From Torreya grandis (lineage: Eukaryota; Streptophyta; Pinopsida; Cupressales; Taxaceae), in NCBI GenBank assembly GCA_037957365.1, contig JARHVA010008427.1:382001-446000 (forward strand): a stretch of 64,000 nt of DNA. Reading direction: 5' to 3'. This document shows positions 21,561 through 31,900 of the stretch, one piece after another (positions within the stretch are counted from its first letter, which is position 1; each line of letters begins with the position of its first letter). The notes beneath the pieces were generated by a model. That model ran no database searches and was not told where the DNA came from. It saw nothing but the letters and a program-made list of their open reading frames with translations. Both the position numbers and the translations under genes were made by a program.

Positions 21561-22664
21561 TTTTTTATTGATCAATCTTCTCTTCCTAGTCTACAAACTA
21601 GAATTCACATCTCCAATAACTTGTGAAACTAGATTATCCTTCTATATTATCCTATAAGGTACTTTAATATCCCATCTTACTTCTTCCTCTTCATCATATG
21701 ATTGATCAGGTATGCTTTCATTATTTGAAATATCATCTTTAGTAGTGTCAATTATCTACAAGCTAGGCTTCTTGATGTCACCTACCTCTTCAACTCTCAC
21801 ATTAGATATTTCAATAACTTTGTGGAGTCTCTTATTGAAACACATATAATTATAAATTATGGAGGAATAACCCAAGAAGATTCCCTTATTATATCTTGAG
21901 TTAAATTTTCCAATATTTTCTTCATTCCTCTTAATAAAACACTTGCTCCCAAACACTCTAAAGTGTTTGACATTAGCTACCCTATTTTTCCATAGCTCAT
22001 ATGGAGTATTATCACCATTTTCTCTAACTTGGCATATATTTAAGATATAAACATAAGTATTGGTAGCCTCTTCCCAAAAATCATCTAAAAGTTTAGAATC
22101 TTGAAGCATGGTTCTAGTCATCTCTTGGATAGTTATGTTTTTCCTCTCAACTACCCCATTGTATTGAGATGTCCTAGTAGTAGAGTATTGTATTCTAATT
22201 CTTTGTTCCTCAAAAAATTCATCAAACTCATAAGACCAAAATTCAACTCCTCTATCTTATCTTACACACTTGATTCTTGATCCTTTTTTCATTTTCAACA
22301 AGAGCTTTGAATTCTTTAAATTTTCCAAAAGATTCTAATTTATCTTAAAAAATATCCAAGTCATTATAGTGAAGTCATCAATTAATAACATAAATTAGCT
22401 ATTACCTTGAATACCTTGATTTATCATAGGTCCAAAAAGGTCTATGTGGATCAACTCCAATGGTATTGTAGCAGAATGCTCATTAGATTTGTATCTTCTT
22501 TTAACTTGATTTCCATGAAGGCATGCCTTGTAGAGAGTATGTGAAATCTTAGTGATTTTAGGAATATTCCTCACTAGTTCTTTTGAATTGATTCTTACTA
22601 AATTATCAAAGTTTAGATGTCCAAGTCTTTTATGCCAAAGCCAACTTTCCTCTAATTGATGCAT
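21561..22664 (-). pseudogene. Copia-2 pre-integrase and integrase
   Basis: Frame 22664-22395 has WLWHKRLGHLNFDNL (pre-integrase H..H) and YKACLHGNQVKR (zinc-binding C..C, first Cys replaced by Y-K-A-C), then IHIDLFGPM with the first catalytic Asp. After a frame break near 22260 come a stretch equivalent to the second Asp (E-L-N-F-G-L-M-S region), YNTLLLGH and RKN with the catalytic Glu position, and then frame 22121-21756: MTRTMLQDSKLLDDFWEEA, TPYELWKNR, FRVFGSKCFIKR, KGIFLGYSS. The region 21561-21755 is linker to RT. Integrase inserts the cDNA copy. Confidence 0.9.
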
Positions 22665-23039
22665 GAAGCACTTTTATTCATTATATTCATGGAACACATA
22701 CACGTTGTTATCTACCTTGTGAATGTTTACAAATAATTTTATAGACTTGGAACTTCTCACTTCACACCCTTTGTCATGAAAATTCACAACATTTCCTTGT
22801 TTACACATTTGGTTAACACTTAGAAGATTATGTTTCAAACCTGCTATATATAGAACATTTTCATTTCTAGTATGACTATTATCGAAACTTATATATTCTT
22901 TCCAAACTATGTTATTAGAGTTGTTGTCACCAAACCTTATTGATACTAAATTATGTTTCTTGAGATAAATAAACTTACTTTTGTCTCATGTCATATGACT
23001 TGAGCATCCACTATCTATGTACCATTTCTTTTTTTCATC
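22665..23039 (-). pseudogene. Copia-2 protease
   Basis: The minus strand at 23024-22989 reads WYIDSGCSSHMT, a textbook copia protease active site with D-S-G intact and no change. The rest of the domain down to about 22700 is interrupted by stops. The protease processes the polyprotein. Confidence 0.9.
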
Positions 23040-23780
23040 CTATTGAGAATGTAAGGTAGTTTTTAAAAACATAGATTCTTCCTTTGAGTCTTTCTCCTTA
23101 TTTATTTGAATCTTAGTTTTGTCTTTCTTGAACCATTTTATGGTGTCAAAAACTTTAAATTCATTTTTCCAAAAGTCCATATTGAAATAGTTGGCTATAT
23201 GTCCTTGTTGATTGCAATTATAGTAGAGAACCTCATTTCTTCTCCTTCGAGAGTAAGTACAATCCTTATATTTGTGACCATATTCATTAAAAGTATAAAA
23301 ATGTATATTGAGAACATAACTATAGTTGTTCAAGTTAATCACCCCTTTAGTTTGATCATCAATACCCCAAGACATCTCATCCATAGATTATTTTGTAAAG
23401 CTAGATTTATGCCTATCTTTAGATAAAATTGAATCAATATAAGTTATAACTTTACCTTCCAATTGATTAATTATTTGATTCAACTTTGTATCAACCACAA
23501 CCTGCAAGTTTTTGGTTGTTGTTTCTATTATTCCTATTTGTGTCTTCACTCTATCAATGCTTGTAAGAAACTCGTGATATATAAAGGAAGTTAGGTCTGA
23601 ATTTTTACTTCCTTCTATGTTATTTAATATTTGGATCTTTTATTTTAGACATTCATTTTATTCCCTTGAACATTTGAGTTCTAAGAAAGCACATATTAGT
23701 TCACCTTGAAGAAAAATCTTAGCCTCTTTCTCTTTCATTGTACCTATGATCACCTTCAATCGATTAAACTTGTAATGAAG
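23040..23780 (-). pseudogene. Copia-2 gag, shortened
   Basis: From near the primer site the minus-strand translation runs through a helical, coiled-coil-like segment (KIQILNNIEGSKNSD, then IDRVKTQIGIIETTTKNLQ, then LNQIINQLEGKVITYI) and then, in frame 23384-23040, two zinc-knuckle remnants: FNEYGHKYKDC and YYNCNQQGHIANYF. Each keeps the G-H and one or two Cys. The usual N-terminal capsid domain of copia gag (about 200 residues) is not visible, so gag is probably internally deleted or N-terminally replaced. Confidence 0.75.
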
Positions 23781-23787
23781 TTCATAC

Positions 23788-23800
23788 TTTGATACCAATT
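23788..23800 (-). other. Copia-2 primer binding site
   Basis: The minus strand reads AATTGGTATCAAAG just inside the LTR end. It is a one-base variant of the Met-tRNA complementary site also used by Copia-1. Confidence 0.88.
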
Positions 23801-23980
23801 ATTGGAGGTATAATCACTAAGAGGGGGATGAATTAGTGATGCAATATATTTTAAACTTTAATTAAAATTATTTAAAACTCTTAATCAATTAATATAAGCA
23901 TTCATACAACATATAATATGTTAATAACAATGAATAAAAAATATGATGTAAGATCATACAAATAACATCAGATCTATGTG

Positions 23981-25411
23981 ACAAAAATTTATCTGAGCAG
24001 TTCGTAAGATCTTGGTTGAATAGGTGGGTCACTGTGGGTGGTATTAGCTTTGAAATCTCTGAAAAGGTGATTTCAATGGCCACGAGAATGACCATGCAGG
24101 GTTTAAAGCTACAAAGGAAAACCAAAATCATGGATTTGGCTAGTCATAAACTATTTTTGGATGAAGGAGAAGAACTCATCCCATATCAAGGAGGGTTTGA
24201 GTGTGCCAAATTGTCAGAGCCATGGGATGGTATCTGTTTTATTCTTATGAAATACTTCACTCTCAAGGGATGATATACCAAATTTTATAACTATCACCTT
24301 CCTTTGTTAAATCATTTTAGATGCAATGCTATTATCAGCTTTCCTTTCTACCTTCTGTCCTCATTGGAACACTCTATCCTGAGGGTGAGAGCCAAAATGG
24401 CCAATAAGCCAGACTTAAAATCTATTCCCCTACACCAGGGGCTTATTTTTTGTCTCTAAAATTTCCACCATTCCCTTGAGCCAAACATGAATATTAGAGG
24501 TGTCAATGAAGACATTCCCTCAAACCCAATTTATAGTGACGTAGTTGATGAGTCTTGGGTTTCCCCTACTCCTACCAAGACCAATGACGCCCCTCTCTCC
24601 ACCCTTGTTATGAACCCTTCTAATAATTTGAGCTCCCTTGTGAGAAAAAAGGGAAGGAAGAGGAAGGTTGATGGAGAAAAAGGAAATTTTGAAGAGACTA
24701 AGGAAGGGACCCACAAAAATCTAGATGGGGCCACAGGGGGGCAACGTGGCAAACCCCACAGGCCCTCCAAAATCAGTAAGGATGGTTTCCCTTTAGGAGT
24801 GCGTAGGTCAGGGTAGATCACTTGAAAACTAGCCCTAAATATAAGGTTGATTGAGTATTTTGAAAGTGCTTCTGATGACGAAACCCAAGATGAAGAGTAT
24901 GAAGAGCTAGAAATTCAAGAAATTTTAGAGGACACTGGTGGGAAATAAGCTTCTCAGGTTTTTGAGGTCACTGAAGAGTAGGGTGTTGATTCTAGGGGAA
25001 CTAATGATAATAAGGAGAAGATGCATGTAGAAGAAGCTGGTGAGGGTTCATAGAATGAGAATGATTGGAAAGTAGAAATAGGGGCCTTGAAGGACAGCAT
25101 TTAAAAGCTAGAAAAGATCTTCACCAAAGGCCTTCAAAATAACATTCTGCTGAATATGACTATGTTGGAAGCGGTGGGTAATCTAGGGAATGCTGACAAT
25201 GTGGACAATGAGAATCTTAAGGATCTTGTTAATTCTATAGTTATGTAGCTTCATCCTTTCTGACTCTAGTCTTTCTAGGGTTTTGTTTTGCTTCTAACTA
25301 TGTTTCTCAGTTGTGCCGTTGGTTCAGTGTTGGCATCTTTTGTTTGCCAACCTTCTTATCTTTTTTGACTGCATAGGGTTTGGCCCTGGTTTGCCACCTT
25401 AATTAATCAAA
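23981..25411 (+). mobile_element. 1.43-kb insert with 17-bp target duplication, probable LINE-mobilised sequence
   Basis: AACATCAGATCTATGTG occurs at both edges (23964-23980 and 25412-25428), and removing one copy restores an uninterrupted LTR. A 17-bp duplication and an A-rich 3' end (TTAATTAATCAAAA) are hallmarks of target-primed retrotransposition by LINE machinery. The start is in the middle of a reading frame, which suggests 5' truncation. There are no terminal repeats and no RT domain. It may be a retrocopy of a gene transcript or a truncated element. Confidence 0.82.
23984..25260 (+). pseudogene. Unrecognised protein carried by the insert
   Basis: Translation from about 23990 gives LSEQFVRSWLNRWVTVGG, ISFEISEKVISMATRMTMQG, LFLDEGEELIPYQGGF, EPWDGICFILMKYFTLKG and FYNYHLPLLNHFR up to about 24320. 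A stop lies before YTKFYNYHL. Then LKSIPLHQGLIFCL, a 109-codon frame 24487-24816 with a basic K/R stretch (VRKKGRKRKVDGEKG), an acidic stretch near 24870-24920 (ASDDETQDEEYEELEIQE) and a helical end (ALKDSI, NADNVDNENLKDLVNSIV). The aromatic, W/F-rich N-terminal part looks like a folded domain; the basic and acidic parts look disordered and nuclear. I do not recognise the family. Its resemblance to 'putative plant transposon proteins' is a guess. At least five stops are present. Confidence 0.5.
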
Positions 25412-27274
25412 AACATCAGATCTATGTGGGAAACCCTCTTGGGGAATAAAACCCACTCTCAATCCTACAAACACATGGACTACTTATCTGATAATATGAT
25501 CACAAACATGAGACCTTTGAATGAAGCACCCACTTCTCAAGGATCACCCACATAACACCTTATGAAATCAACAACTTCAAAATTATAATTAAAGATCAAT
25601 CTAATTGGAGAAATAATGTTTAACACCTGTCTTTCAACTCATCACACAGTAAAAATTTATTATACAAGAAATGCATCCAAGCACCTCTTTTGGATCTCTC
25701 TAGTATTCTTCACTCACCTTCAATATTCTATGTACTTTAGTCCATCCACTAAGCACACTCCCTCTGATCTCTTTTCTTCATCTCTATCTTCTTCTTTCTC
25801 AATTCATGAACATTCAAGTCTAGAAACCATTGCCTTGGTCTCTACTATTTATAGAGTCTTCATGCATATTAACTTTTAGGTCAACCATAATACTTGTCTT
25901 AACCCTTAATATATTTATCATGCTAAGACATATCTCAAATTCATTGTCATAGGTAGACCATAGCATCTATGGGTCATATTTAAGTAGCTATGCCTTTCAA
26001 TTAGGCTTTAGTATCCCTTATAGGTCTCATGGAGACCTATTCACCTATTTATCACTCCATCAAGTAAATTAAGAACATATGATCAATTTAAACTATATGG
26101 GTCCACTCTATGTATTCTCTAAGACATCTTCATGTGAATGCTCCCACCAAAACACCCGTATGATAAATCACAAATGCTTGACCAATATTATGTACATAGT
26201 ATCACCATGAATGAACAAATAGTCAACTTTGAAGATCCATAGCTTTGATTATATAAACATTCAAACCTTTTAACCAGATTCACTAGATGCCCCTCTCTAC
26301 AAATTTTCTTCTTACTACATCAATAAATTCATCCTGGATCAAAATATATACCCAAAAACTAATCACTAGTTTTCTTCACAAATTTGAATATTTAAATTCC
26401 AATGGTCACTATACAGACACTAAACATTGATCACCTTAACCTCATCTCATGCTTCTTGGTAACTATAGACAAATATGCATCATCAATCTCCTCTAAGTAG
26501 TTTGATCTTTATCTTTCAATGCTCACCATTGATATTAGAGTATATTTCCCACAATTATGCCACTTGGTAGATCTACATGCCTTCTACACATTTGAATTTT
26601 GACTCGACCTACATAATTGATCTTTGTTAGTATAAATTCCCATGAACTGTTCATCTTATATAAACTCAATGAGATAGTGACACTTGTCACCAATGTGTGC
26701 AATCTTAGATTTTTTGATAGTTTTATGATATACACACTATAGGATTAATATATGGATGATAAATACTCACCATCAGATCAACTAACTAGTGACCTCAAAC
26801 TTTAACATAGTTAAGCTTGATGGTCTCTGGCCTGATATAGTCTTCAAAAGAAACTTTTAAGGTTTATAAATTGAGTTAGAAAACACTTCAAGAGTCCAAG
26901 TTTTTAGGGGACCTTCTTGGCACTTTAGACAACATCTCTATGAAGTTTTTTGACCTTGGTTGACTTTTTGAGAACCTAAAATAAATGTATAAACTTGTTG
27001 GTTCATTCATATATGCATGACATGCAATGACGGTTCAACTTCTCTTAAGCTATAAAATGCATTATTATTCCAAATGGTCAAGTTATATACCATAACTTTA
27101 CCAAGACATCTATGGATGCCTAACAACTTCTTCTTTATCCTTATAGACCTACAAATGTGCCATATCTCTCAAATCCATCAATATGATCACTTTGCCATTA
27201 ATGCATTAATACCACATGCTCTCTTTGACATCAATGATAACCAAACATCAATGACTATGATCAAAAAAAGGTAT

Positions 27275-28140
27275 TTAATACTTCCATCCTCACTCACATC
27301 ATCCATCTCAACCTAAGAATTAAGCCGTTCTATTAGAGGTAAAGGCTAGTGAATCCATTGTTAAAGCCTATGATTTTCAAATAGGTACATAAATTATTGC
27401 AAACAAAGATCATTTTATTGTTATAAATTCCACATGAGTGGAAAATATTATGCTAGTTTAAAATAAAAATGAAGAGACATGACTATGTGTGGAATTTCTA
27501 AACCTATATTGAGCCTAAAAGAATATTTATCCATTGCCTTCACTAGATCAAGTGATATAAATAGTGGATGGATCATAAATGATGTAATTTTTAGGTGGGT
27601 ATTATGACTATAATCATATCATGGTGAAATATAAACTTTGGATCAAGATGACATTTAAAATCAAATGGGGGTATATTCACATACAAAAGGATGTTGTTCA
27701 ACCTAATCAATGTAGGTTCTAATTTTTACCATGCCATGGACATTACATTCAAGGATATAATAAACAAACACAATATCATCTATATTGACAATTTAAATAT
27801 ATTTTCCAATAATAGAGGAGGCCACATGAGTGATTAAAGAATGTTATTACAGAGGTGTAGAGAACATGGCATTTCCCTAAATCTAAAATAATGCATATTT
27901 AGGGTTACCAAAGGAAAATTTATAGGTCACATCATTTTTGAAAGAGGTATATCCATAAGCCATGATAGATTAAACATAATTATAAAAAATTATTTCTTTG
28001 CAGTAATAAACATATGAAATCATTTGTCAGCAAGATCAATTTTGTGTACAATTTAATCTCTAGTTTCACTAAAATAGTTAAACCAATAAACAACATGCTA
28101 AATAAGGACAACAAGATTGAGTGGACCATTTAAGTACAAG
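27275..28140 (+). pseudogene. Gypsy A reverse transcriptase
   Basis: After the Copia-2 target duplication A resumes. LCVEFLNLY and NIYPLPSLDQVI (about 27500-27560) are the motif 1-2 region. A degenerate MM*FLGGYYDYNHIMV stands for the L-L-D-G catalytic motif A, with the Asp changed to G. YIDNLNIFSNN at 27781-27813 is the Y-x-D-D box with the second Asp changed to N. RCREHGISLNLK, FRVTKGKFIGHIIFERGIS and the thumb follow to about 27970. Several stops and frameshifts occur. Inactive. Only the joined reading across Copia-2 shows that the RNase H-like domain precedes this RT. Confidence 0.88.
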
Positions 28141-28942
28141 TATATTTTGATGAAATAAATAAATAATTGTAAATACTTTGGTGTTAATAAGTCCTAAAAA
28201 TATGCATCCCTTCTACATCTACCCCTTCACCTCTAAACACTTAAGTGTTTCCATTATAATCTAGAGAAAGGAAGATAGAGATGAGAGACCCATGTGAGTC
28301 ATGAGTTATATTCTCATAAATTTTGAAATCATATATTTAATGACTGATAAAAATCATTTGTGATGATCAAATGAGTTAAGAAGTTTAGGCATTACATCCT
28401 ATGCAATAAGGTGTTTGTTGTTGTACCTAACCCTCATGTAAAAGTTATACTAATGCATAAAAAAATAGCAAATAAAAAGGAAAGTGGATGAATATTATGA
28501 AATAAAATTACTTGGATATCCATCCCATGAATATTTTGAGAGGGAAGGGATTTAGTAAAGGAATGGTTGAGGTTGTTCCTCAAATTATTTGCTAAAAGTA
28601 TACAATGCAAGTCATCATATAAGAAGTCTAGTTTCAAAATGTAGTACATTACCTATTGAATACTAAGTTCCCAAGTTAATTAAACTCTACTTAGATATGA
28701 GTGTTACACCTAAAGAGTAGAAACTTCATGATAAAACTAGGCACACTATACAAAAATATTCATAAAAGAATTTGTTTGAGATGCCTAAAAAACTAAATTC
28801 AAGAAATTACTTAGAGATTGAAATAAAAAATATTGTACCAATCATATTTTAGGGAGTATAATAAGCCACCATATCCTTCGGGTAGGTTACTATTGGCCGC
28901 ATGTTTTTATTGATCATACCCATGTCAAAAGCTAATATACTT
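28141..28942 (+). pseudogene. Gypsy A RNase H remnant and integrase zinc domain
   Basis: After RT the sequence is strongly decayed. A piece VVPNPHVKVILMHKK (about 28420-28465) followed by GRDLVKEWL (about 28550) matches the end of gypsy RNase H and its linker. Then ILRVGYYWPHVFIDHTHVKS (about 28878-28934) is the conserved 'G-Y-Y-W-P' block of the integrase H2C2 domain. The reading breaks at 28942, where gypsy B is inserted, and resumes at 59488. Confidence 0.78.
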
Positions 28943-28947
28943 ATTAT

Positions 28948-31900
28948 TGACCAAATTTTAACTCAAATCAAAAGTGGTCAACACCTATAGGTTGAAATTT
29001 TTCATGGGATTATAAAAAATTGTATGTGGTATTTTTATGGTCTTAAATAATTTTAAATGTTCTCCATGTGGTCATATTTATCCTTATCTATCCTTATCTA
29101 GAGTTTGATCTTATGTGTACTTGTCTAGTCTTAGGGGTCATTTATGAGGTCTTAGCATTGTTAAGTATGGTCAAAATTTTGACATGGTTTAGAGTCACTA
29201 TAAAATTTTAATATTGTTATTTAAGGTCATATATTCATGTGTTCACCTTTTATTATGTTCTTATGTGCTAAAATATCATTTTGGTCACCTTTTGGCCTAT
29301 TTGGAGGAGTTATACATACCATATTCAAAGGAAAACATTTCAAAAAGGTTATGTATATACCATATTAAAATTAAAAAATTTAAATAATATTCTAAAATGT
29401 ACCTAATTTTAGATAATATTTAGGGATGGTTAGATACTAAAAAAATCTGTAGTCCAATGCCTAAACTAAACAAACTACCTCTTTACAAGAAATTTTGGGC
29501 ACTTTTATGGCCTTAAAAGATATAATTATAGGTAAAAATGGTTTTATAGTGTCCCTTTGGATTCCAAAATTCATATTATATCTTTGTACCAAGATTTAGG
29601 TTGCACAAATGCTTCAAAATTCTCTCTCCTCCATCTCTACTTCCACAAACTCAGAAAGGCAAAGTTCATGTGGATGGTTCAACCAAGATAGAGAGAGTTG
29701 GGATATAGAATTTTATCCATTATTATCAGTCCTAATAATATTTAAATTCATTTATTTATTTTTATATTCATTTCCCCTCCTTTACGAACAATCCCTAAGA
29801 GTGATAATAGGTCATAATGCCTTATCCATCGAAGTAGGGTCTAATTTTTCTCCTATTTATCCACTTCAAAATTTTATTGAGATTAATTATCTTGAGGTAT
29901 GTTTTAAAAGTTAAAATATATCCTTTAAATGTGTTTTGATCAAGAAACTCAATATTTTTAATTGATTTCATCAAGGAGAAAAAGTGTTTCAAGTATAAGG
30001 TGTTCAGTCACTCCTGCTACAAGTGTTTGATTTTCTTGAGTTGTTGTCACTCTAAAAGGTTAAAAAGTTCTTCATAATTCATTAAATATCCATAAAATTC
30101 ATAAAATTCATTTTATATTCCCTTGATATGTTATTTTTATACATAATCTTCAAGCATATTGGTCATTAGAAACATTGTCAATGTGTGAATAGTCCTCTAC
30201 ATGTTTGATTGCCAAATTTGACACAAATATTGATGATAAATCATAGTATAAGGTTATAAGAAACCATTGTACCATTTAAATTATGGTATAATGAAGATAA
30301 TATTCCAAGTATACCCTCAAATAAGAGTCATAAATTATTTCAGTCACACACAAGCCTACAAGCTTACAAATAGGCATTCATGAGTCTAAGTCTATGTTGG
30401 AGGTATATTGACAACATTTAGGTGTAACTTTAACTCTTATATATTCATTTAAATCTAAATTATTCCATTTAAAATCACCAAAAAGGTATGAGTGAATGAA
30501 GAGATCCCAATTCTCAAATACAAAACCCTATACATGAACCATTGTATGCTCAGTCCTACACATCTAAAAAAGGTAAATTTTTAGAAGAATTGATATATAG
30601 TTAGAGTTACACAAACCTATTGAATATATAATTATAGGAATACAATAGTTATATAATATAAAATAAAGAGTGAAGAGGATTAGTCCTCAGAAGTCTCAAT
30701 GGGTAGAAGTAGACCCACAGGGTGGTGTACACAGTGAAAAGAGTATATACATTATACAATGGTTAGAATTAATTTTGGTAAATGATATGAGTAATTTAAA
30801 GAGGTCATATTATGTCTAATAAACTTGAAAAATTGAGTTAGAGAGATGACAAAATATGTGTCACTCAAAGTTTGCATACACTAAAACAAAAGATGCTAAG
30901 GTTGCCTACTTAACCAAATGGAGATTATTTGCTTGGTCTAAATTCAAGGGTGAGAAATAGATATGATGAAGGTTATCAATATGGGAAAATTTACCTTTAT
31001 ATCTCCTAATTTATTTAATTATCCTCACAAGGTATCATCTCCCAAAGAAATCTTATGAAGTCTAGATGAGTTGAATAACCTCATTTCATATACCACAGAC
31101 CTAATGTCAATCTTAGTATATAGAGGAGGTTAATAGAATAAAAATAATTGATAGTTTGATATGTGTTCAATGAATTTATAATATTGATGAATTTACTTAT
31201 AAACTATAGTGTCAAATGTAAAAATAAGAACTAAAACCTTGAGATAATTACCTATAGCTAGTCATGGAACTAGAGAAGGATATAGGGTTCTCAAGGCATA
31301 TTTGAATCAACCTAGGTATGAAATGGTTCTAAGAACCTTATGGAGCATAAATAAATTTAAAATACAACTTATTAGAGAAAAATTACCACCTATAGGGGCT
31401 TCCATATCTAATGGTCATCTACAACCATGCCTAAATGTCTAGTTAGTTGATTATGTATAATGTGAAGGAGGAAGCAAGTGGCTTAACTAATACAACACAA
31501 GTGACCCAAGGGCTCTAGTGGTAAGGTATATACTCTCATAGGTTTCCAAATTATCAATATAACTCCCTTTTAGGTCAAAATATATAAGCATTATCATTAG
31601 GTCTATTGGCCTAATACCCTTCTCAAAACATTAATACTTGGAGACTAAAGGCAAAGGTTTATAAAAAGATCTTGGAGCCTAGTTAGGTTCATAAAATAAT
31701 TTTAGGAGTCATTGATAGGATAATTTGCATGAAAGTGGGGTCCTAAACAAATAATTCAATAAAAATACTCTAAATACTACCTATAGGTTTCTAAGAGGAG
31801 AAGGATGGTTATAAGATTAAGAAGAATTGGCACCTAAAGTCAGTGATATGGGATTTGGGGTAAATTGAAAAGTAGTTTTTAAGAACCATTAAAATAAAAG

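Larger units (their letters stand above)
17376..27269 (-). mobile_element. Copia-2, nearly full-length Ty1/copia element
   Basis: On the minus strand the order is 5' LTR (27269 to 23803), primer site, gag with zinc knuckles, protease, pre-integrase, integrase, RT, RNase H, polypurine tract and 3' LTR (19281 to 17376). Ends are TG/CA-like on the minus strand. Target duplication is GGTGT (17371-17375) and GGTAT (27270-27274), one mismatch, with an A-run next to the right copy. A 1.43-kb insertion lies in its 5' LTR. Motifs in protease and RT are better preserved than in elements A and B, suggesting a younger insertion, although stops are present in every gene. Confidence 0.93.
23803..27269 (-). 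repeat. Copia-2 5' LTR interrupted by an insertion
   Basis: It matches the left LTR from TGGAGGTATAATCAC to about GACTATGATCA (27263), with an A-run to 27269. It is split at 23980 by the insert 23981-25411. It carries about 160 bases (25910-26070) missing from the other LTR. Confidence 0.92.

Noticed and set aside
24520..24821. Minus-strand frames in the 1.43-kb insert
   Set aside because: The plus-strand frame continues before and after in a consistent way, and the minus frames are its shadow.
29609..29914. 101-codon open frame in the gypsy B 5' LTR, with a related one at 54100-54333 in the 3' LTR
   Set aside because: The two LTR copies do not keep the frame beyond a short shared part, and the content is low in complexity; chance is likely.
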